From: Siphonodentalium dalli
Taxonomy: Eukaryota > Mollusca > Scaphopoda > Gadilida > Siphonodentaliidae
Reading direction: 5' to 3'
NCBI GenBank assembly: GCA_032622095.1
Contig: CP136067.1
Coordinates: 129,411,990-129,475,989, forward strand
Length of the DNA stretch: 64,000 nt
The notes beneath the pieces are model-generated. The model did no database searches. It was not told the origin of the DNA and was given only the letters and a program-made list of their open reading frames with translations. Positions 50,101 through 59,100 of the stretch are shown piece after piece. The translations under genes and the position numbers were made by a program. The first letter of the stretch is position 1; each line of letters starts with the position of its first letter.

Positions 50101-53100
50101 GTGAGTAAGTTTGCTTTGCGACGCTTAATATTATGGAATTTGCCCTGGGTAATTAATTCAATGTTGTTTGCAATATCGGCTCACAAAAGTCACAGAAAAG
50201 TATGCAATATCGAGTTGGGACCTTCCCCTACAGTGAAGTACATTATTAAGGAACAGATAATAACTAAGAAATATATGCCCTGCAATATTTTGTTGTGTCA
50301 AAACTTCTAAAGGTTTTGTACTTGTGGATCTCTACAGTAATGCCCAAAGTAATTGACCACTTAACCACAGCAGAATTATGGGTAATTTTTCAGGATTTAG
50401 TCAGAAATATGGCTTGTTGCCATTCATCAGAAAGCTCTCGCCGAGAGCTTTCCGATGAATGGCAACAGGCCATATTTCTGACTAAATCCTGAAAAATTAC
50501 CCATAATTCTGCTGTGGTTAAGTGGTCAATTACTTTGGGCATTACTGTACATTAGCCAAAGTAGAGATTCATGGCATGATCTAAGTTGAATATATCTCTA
50601 ATAGTTCAATCCAGAATTGCCTGACTTGTTTAAGGATTTAATTATTTACATGTATCTTCCCACAGAATGGCAGTTCGCTCGTGGCATTCTTATCAAAGAA
50701 GCAAATTGATGATAATGAGCGACCATTTACCCAGAATTCCCTGCGAACCATTGCCGGAGTCCTTAAGACCTTTCTTCCTATGATTGGCCACGTTACTCAT
50801 ATATTGAATGCGAGGGTGCCGATCATAAAGTTCCAACATATGGACAGTATTAACTGTGATCTTACGTTCTGCAATAAGTAAGTTTTTTCCTTTGTTAACT
50901 CATTGATTAGTGCATTTATTAACTATAATGTATCAGCAATAAGTAAGTTTTTTCCTTTGTTAACTCATTGATTAGTGCATTTATTAACTATAATGTATCA
51001 GCAATAAGTAAGTTTTTTCCTTTGTTTACTCATTGATTAGTGCATGGATTCTTCAATCATGTTCTTAAAGTATGCACTGGAATTTTCTATTCTTCATCAG
51101 TAGGGATGTTCTAATAAGAGCGACATACCAACTTTAACCCTTTCTACTAAGTGGATTCTCCAACTCAATTATAAAAGTATACAATGGAATGGTCTATTGT
51201 TAATTTGGAGGGATATTCATCTAATAATAGCAGATGACACACAGCCCGCCATTCGGGATAGTGCCTCTAAAATACTAAATTCACCCTCTGGTTACCTCAT
51301 TCTGCAAATGTCAGACACACTATTTCAAGTCTTGCTTGTAAGAAATGAAATTCCTGGCTATTCAGTTCAGACTCTGGAATGTAGCTTGTTCAATAGTCTG
51401 ATTTTAAAGGTACTCAATCCGATCAGACGCTCCTAAATTACTATTTCTTTGGCTTGGGGTAAAAAATATTTGATTCGAGTCGAGGAACCCACCCATCAAC
51501 GCTCTGAGTGATCAGATATCGATTTTTGAAGTTTGTTATTTCTATTGTTTGTGGCCCAAAAACACGCCATCAAAAGTATGGTCTCGGTAAAAATTGCGGA
51601 CGAAGATGGATAACACAAAAATCAAGTGGTTATTATTACCACTCGATTTTAGAGTTATCCATTTTCAGCTGCAATTTGTCCGTTTAACCACGTGTTTCTG
51701 GGCTAATTATTAGTACACATCTCGAGAAATAGCAAACTTCAAAAATCAATATCTGATCACTCTGAGCTTTGATGGGTGGGTTCCTCGACTCGAATCAAAT
51801 ATTTTTTACCCCGAAGAAAAAGAAATAGTAATTTAGGAGCGTCTGATCGGATTGAGTACGTTTAACCCTTTCCATGACTGGAGCTTCCTGTAATTTTGGG
51901 AAACCCTGTGCCATGCATTCTTTTATACATGTATATAAGAGTCTTCCATAGGGGCCTCACATATATATAAGAGAATACATTGGCCTAAAAATATTTATCT
52001 TGACTTTGAAACATAGTGCATTCTCTTATGTATTCAAGGCTCCCTATGGGAGACTCGTATATATAAGAGAATGCACTGGCACAGATCTTTAATGCTGCAC
52101 CAGCGCTGCTCCCATCATGAAAGGGTTAATGAGACTGAGTTTGATTTCCATATTTGTAGGTCTGGTGAGAAGATGTCTGAGTTGCTATATACATATGGTG
52201 AGATAGACACTCGAGTCCGTTCATTAGTCACCACGATAAAACACTGGGCATTAATGCACGATCTAACAAGCGAACATCCTAGTCCACAAATCACTAACTT
52301 CATGCTGATTATGATAACCGTGTACTTCCTACAGACTAGAGCGCATCCTGTCTTGCCGACCATCAAGTTTCTTCAGAACATCTTTGGTGAGTTGATATAT
52401 ATATTTTGAGATCTACGTTTTTGACCATCTGTCTATAAACTATGAATGGCTTTGATATCATCGGCATCAATTTTCGTGGTTTCTTATAAAAAGGTAATTT
52501 CGTGGATCTAGGTATCATAGTGTCCAGCAATATGGCATGTTTATACAAGTACAGTAATGCCCTAAATAATCGACCCCTTAACCACAGAATTATGGGTAAT
52601 TTTTCAGGATTTAGTCGGAAATATGGGTTGTTGCCATTCATCAGAAAGCTCCCAGTGAGAGCTTCCCGATGAATGGCAACAAGCCATATTTCCAACTAAA
52701 TCCTGAAAAGTTACCCAAAATTCTGCTGTGGTTAAGTCGATTACTTTAAAACGAAAAGAGTTTCCACACAAAGCCGAATGACGATAATATAAAAATGCTA
52801 TAAAAAATGCGAGTCCGCTCGCATAGTCTTGTGTCAACTGCACAAAATCAATAATAATCAAAGGAAATAATGTTTTTTGTATAACAAAAAAACTGTCAAC
52901 ACTTAGCTTCGGTCCCTCCAGTAGTCAACTAGGAAAAAAAGTGGGAGAATATTGCCATGGCTTCGAGTTTATATCGTTTGGAGATCACATGGTCAGATTA
53001 CAGGAGGTCATGAACCATGATAAAATGTACCATAGAATTTTCGTACCGTTTTCAACTCAGGGGTCTGTTAACCCTTCCTAGTTAAATTGGGAATATACCA

Positions 53101-56100
53101 TACTAGCAGGTGACCCGACTTCGTCCGTGCTTTGACCTTGAATTGACCATTTTGAAGGTCAAGGTCAGGTCCGAGTCATGATTTGACCCATCCAAAACAC
53201 TCCCCGGACAAAAGTACACCTAGCGAAATCCGTCAGTTTTACCCAATTTTACCATTTTGAAGGTCAGGTCGGGGTCACGATTTGACCCGTCCAAAACACT
53301 CCCCAGGCAAAATTATCCCTAGGTATCAAATTTCGTCGAAATCCATCTGGCACTTTTCCCGGCCATAGCTAACAGACAAACAAACAGACAAACAAACAGA
53401 AGTCCCAAAATATATATTAGATATATATATATATATTAGAAGGTCGTTTTCGTTAGCCAAACGCGATCACTGCGTACCCGTTTCAAGGTGAAGATCACCT
53501 CGAGTGGAAAAACTTACCAGATGAAAATCTCCCCCGTTCCTTGGAACCCCTAAGTACGAAGACAGACATAAGAATCACACAACACGCTCATGTCTGGATA
53601 CAGACACACTCACGTCTGGCCCCAGACATAAGAATCACACTACATGCATACGCTCTTTATCAACGACACTGCGGATACGAACGCTCTTTAGCTATCAATG
53701 CGATTAACTCCACAGTGCCAAGGACGGTCATTTTGGTGACTGGGAGTGGAGAGGGGGTGCTCGGAGCTTCTCAAAACCGGGATTGGGTATACGGACATTT
53801 CCCCACTTTCTTCTTTTAAATCATTAAGTATTAATTATCCTTGCGAAAATATCTAAGTGACATCTGGAAACTAATAACTTAATATTGTTACGCCATTATC
53901 AAATTACAATCTGTCATAAACGCATGCATATTATTTTGAATGTATCTGTATTGACGAAAAATAGCCACAAAATATCTGTCGTGATTCACATTTGGCTGAT
54001 TAAGCTATTGTCTTACACTTGGTGCTCATAAACCTTGGCCGTCATAAATACAATGTCATCATAAACATGCATTGTGCAGGAGCCCCGTGAGTGACCAGAC
54101 AGACAATGGGGGATTAGCAGATTAAATGTAAAATAATGATATGACCTTTTGCTGTTTCGTGCAGAGTGACGGGTTTCCCTTTGTACTGTCCGCGATCGGG
54201 TTTCCCTTTGTACAGTCGGCGATATACTCCCACTTACGTATACGATGTTTTCGGACTAGATCGTTCACATCACAGAATTAAAAACCCATTTGCCAAAAAT
54301 TCATGCTTCCAGTCTCTATTTGGGGTCAAAAAAAGTTTAGCCAAAAGTTTAGCCAAATGAAATTTTTATTAGCCAAATTCGAAAAAGATTAGCCATTGGC
54401 TAATTTGGCTACCGACAGCGTGAACACTGGTCATAAGGCTACCACGAGATAAATCGGTAGTCAGCAACTGGGACGGTATTTACCAGTGTTTCATCACTAG
54501 TGTCAGTTACGTGTTATCTCGTAGGTAAATAAATATTACGTTTTCAACAAAACACTGGTTTTCTCCGTCCGAGGCGCCGACTACGAGTCATCTCATATTG
54601 TATTTATTACACGTTTCAGCATCATATAACCTGATTTTGGTCGACATGAGGCTGGAGAAATCTCGAGCTAACTGATGTATGCAGCGAAAGCCCTCTATTG
54701 TCAGGGAAATGTCTATTTGCACATGTCTGCCATGGGTCAGGGACGTACAGTAGAGGGCCTGGTGAATTGGGAGTGTCCAATCAAGATTTCTAACTGTACC
54801 CCACCCCTTCATCGGGATGTGGGAAGTGTTGTGTAGCAACTGTAGGTGAAGCCATTCTAATTATGCATACAGTAATGCTCTAAGTAATTGACTTCTTAAC
54901 CACAGCAGAATTATGGGTAACTTTTCAGGATTTAGTCGGAAATATGGCTTGTTGCCATTCAGAGCTTTCCGATGAATGGCCTACAAGCCATATTTCCGAC
55001 TAAATCCTGAAAAGTTACCCATGGTAACGAAGTCCATTACTTAGAGCATTACTGTATCTAATTGTTCAGTGGGATAAGCTGGTATGCATTGCCGCATAAA
55101 TGTACGTTGCTTATGGTTTCTGTTGTTATTTATGTGGTATGGACACTACTATGGATAACTCGTAGTAGCATTCCCCATCATGCATGGAAACATTTCACGG
55201 GGTAGGAACTGCTCTGCGAGGCTGATACCTCTTCCGATCTTCGGTCCAGTTCTTATCCGATCTGATCAAGGTCACTAGGGATTTTCCCATGGTAAATAAC
55301 GCAGCAGAGATATATATGCAGTTCATTTGTTTTATATACCTTGCCAGTCGACATAAATTTCGACTCAGTATATCATATAAATTCATCTGAGTCGAACAGG
55401 ACTGGCCGGAAAGCTATCTCCAGACTTGGGGATATACCAAGAAATTCCTTGTTTTGATTGGAAGCGGTACCAGAAACCGCTAACCCCGATTGGCTAACCG
55501 ATAACAGCTGCGCGTGTCCCGTAAAAATAGCTCAGGTGTCATCTGTATACGGTGAACGCAATAGTCGTTTAACTCGGTCATGTGGCACTGATTTAAAGTT
55601 AGTTTTAATAGTCGTATTGATTTTGACCAGCTGCTTTATTAAAGAAAAACACTTTTGACAAATGACATGATTCTGATCGGCGGCAAAATAGCCGATGCCA
55701 ATATTCAGCGTTTTGTAAATCTCTGCCTCTCGTAACATTCCAATACAAACGCATAAATTATTCCTTATTTAGAATGTCTGTGACATCAGTATGACGTCAC
55801 GATATTGGGGGAAGCCCATTGTTCTCGAAATGGGTTTTTACATGAATTCGTGTCGACGTAATATTATAATTATTACGGAGATGTTTACGTCGACTGATAC
55901 CTTGCCAGCTACCTCAACTATCGAGACATACTAGTTGGAAATTGTTAAGTTAATGTGGAATAGTAGAATTTATCCATTTTAAGAAATGTTCCAGTTCACT
56001 AATGATGGATCCCAGTTCACCATTGATAAGATCCGTTCGCTACCCGAACATCTATGCAAATTTTTTGTAAAATAAGTGTGCACATATGATTGAACTAAAA

Positions 56101-59100
56101 CTTCACACTGGACTCACTTTTGTTTGAATTTAATCACTAATGGTTATTGCGATACGGTAGTTTGGTACATGGTGTAAAGCACGTCTGTTTTGGCCCAAGT
56201 ACAAAAAACTCGCGGATCGATAGTGAACTGGACCGAAAATCACAAGAGGATCTTTTCTCATGGAGCAGTTCCTACCCTGTGCATTTACTATGATTTATCT
56301 CGTAGCGGCGTGTGTTGTTGACATTTATGTTTTGTGGATGCACATGCCATGTTAATAAAAGATTATTTCTCTCCTAGCCGCGTGTGTTGTTGACATTTAT
56401 GTTTTGTTTCTCCACAGATGAAGGTGATAGGTGTGTTATAGGAGGAATGGATTGCTCATTTCAAACCAACATAAACAAAATACCAAAGTCACTCAACACA
56501 GATCCTGTCGGTATGTAACATCCAAGCCTTGAAATAGTGTGTCATTTGCAGAATGAGGTCCCCAGAGGGTGAATTTAGTGATGCTACCCCACATAGCAGG
56601 CTAGCATCACCAAATTCACCCTCTGGGAACCTCATTCTTCTGAGGTATAAGCAGATGCAAATGACAGACACACTATTTCAAGGCTTGCTATTAACAATTC
56701 AGGCGCTCATCCAGGTATATAGTTTGGGTACCCATTTGGTCCTGGCACGATATGAGATAGGAATATCCAGATGGATGCAGGCTAGAGATGTGGGAAGGGT
56801 GGATTGGGAGGGGGTTCTCTCCCCAGGAAATTTGAGAAAATCCACTGCTCTGAGAATGAATCTATGGCGTTCTGAAGCCTTATATTGTGCTATTCAGGTT
56901 GGTAAATTTAGTCATATTTTAGATAGGAAATTCTTACTTGTTTGTGATATTCTCTATGCATGCTGAGTGATAACTAAAGGTCATGACCAAATTTAGTTTG
57001 TTTCTATTCTCCCAACTTACTCATTGTACAACACACTGAGATATTCTTTTGTTTTTAGAAGATTTGGTGCGCTTTGAATGTTTCACTTTTTTCATGCCAA
57101 CATGTAAATAAATATTGTCCTTGAAACGAAAATAAACGCTGCATCACTAAATTCACCCTCTGTGGACCTCATTCTGCAAATGTCACACACACTATTTCAG
57201 GGCTTGGTCATTCACGAAAGAAGGTGTCCATCGTCCAAAAACAATGCTCAGTAAGCTCTCGGGGAGAGCTTCCCGATGAATAGCAGCAACAAGCCATATT
57301 TCCGACTAAATCCTGAAAAGTTACCCATAATTATGCTGTGGTTAAGAAGTCGATTAATTAGAGCATTACTGTAGGTACACAAAGGAGAGAGGTTTTATGT
57401 CCAAACACTGGTTCTTTAATGTTTATTATATGTTCAAACCTGGTTTTAGTGAAGTTCTATCAGACAACCCAAACAAGATCGATATGGTGGACTATTAACC
57501 CTTTTATGATGGGAACTGACGTGGTGCAGCATTAAAGATCTTGTGCCAGTGCATTCTCTTATATCTTATATATGCGAGGCTCCGTATATACCCGTGTAAG
57601 AGAATGCACTGTCTTACAAGGTCAAGATACTTATTGTTAACCTGTTAGGCCAATGAATTCTCTTATATATGTGAGGCTCCATATGGGAGAATCACATATT
57701 GGCAAAGGTTTTTCGCAAAATTTCAGAAAGCTCCAGTCATGGATAGGGCTGCCACTATTAATCGACTAATCGGTATATTGCGCTTTTTGGCACTGTTTTA
57801 TTTTCCTGTTGCGCTGTCGAAGATTACCTGTAACATGCATTGGTCCTTGCTTGGCATAAATAAACAGTAGCCAGTATTTTAACAAAACAGACATCTCCCC
57901 ACCCGGGTAATTCCCCACCAGACATTTCCCCACCTTCACATCGGAAGCCAATTATTATGACATCCAGTGTGCTCGATTTAGCTGGTGGTGTAATAATGTT
58001 GTCATATGCTGTTATTAAATTCTCATGCTTATTTTTAGTAGTACCACACAAAGGGTAGTGGTCTAAGCACAAGCTCACTGTCATATTTTTTTTACAAACA
58101 TCAAATGAAGCGCACCTGTGATGTTAAGTTCAGTTGGAGTCATTTTGCAACATAGAATTGTACATCCTGGTACTCTCTCCTGCCAAATAAACGTGACGTC
58201 ACGTTTATTTATTTAAAGAAAAATACGACAGCATCACGATTATTAGGCGCCATCACGATTATTTAAAGTTCTTGCAAAGTCGCGGAATTTTCAGTCAAAA
58301 AGTTAGAAAAAACGTGCAGCTCACTAAAAAAAATAGAAGTGCACTTGACAAGTTGACAGGAATGTGGGAGAATCTCATTCCTAACAGGATTTAGGCCTCT
58401 AGATCATGATGTCCGTGTATAAACAGACGGATTATCGCAGTTAATTACAACTCATCAAAGCTTATAATCACACAGTGACAACTAATTATCGTTGGGACGG
58501 AACCGACTTCTACTATCAAAACGGGACTTAATGCTAAAATCACATCACCAGGCTTATATTATAAAATAATCAGTGAAACTAATCTGAGTGACAACTGATG
58601 AACTAATTTAACTTGACGTGGCCGACTTCTCCAAACAATACTGTTATCGTGACCCAATTATGCGCTATCATGAAGACACAGAAGCTGTGAGTCGTGTGCA
58701 CACATGCGTGACTGGTTTTGGCTATAAATGGAAAGTTACGACACCGCAGTAGCTTCTGTGTGTACACAGGAACATGTATTTAAATCTATGCAATAAAGCA
58801 ATACAATAACATGTCCGTGTATTCAAAGCACAGTTTAATTATGAATGCGATGACTTGGCAACAGTTCCACATTATTAACCACAACTTACGTTTTATGTCG
58901 GATTTAAGTTTTATGTCGGATTTTAAATAGCCGATGTGCGACATAAGAAAGATAACTCTAATTTACATCTCGAGCGAAATATTGATGGATGATGCAACCG
59001 ATATGCCAACTAATTTCCCGCAAGTTCCACCTTTTACTCATTGTCACTGATCAAAATGCCGAACTTTATTTATCATAAATAATAATAGAAGTTTCCCCAC

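Noticed and set aside
50002-50310. 102-residue open frame in intron 4
   Set aside because: It lies wholly inside a repeat element shared with 15.9-17.0 kb, where the frame is not conserved.
53541-53819. 92-residue frame in intron 6
   Set aside because: It contains a locally repeated phrase and no recognisable domain, and its start context is unremarkable.
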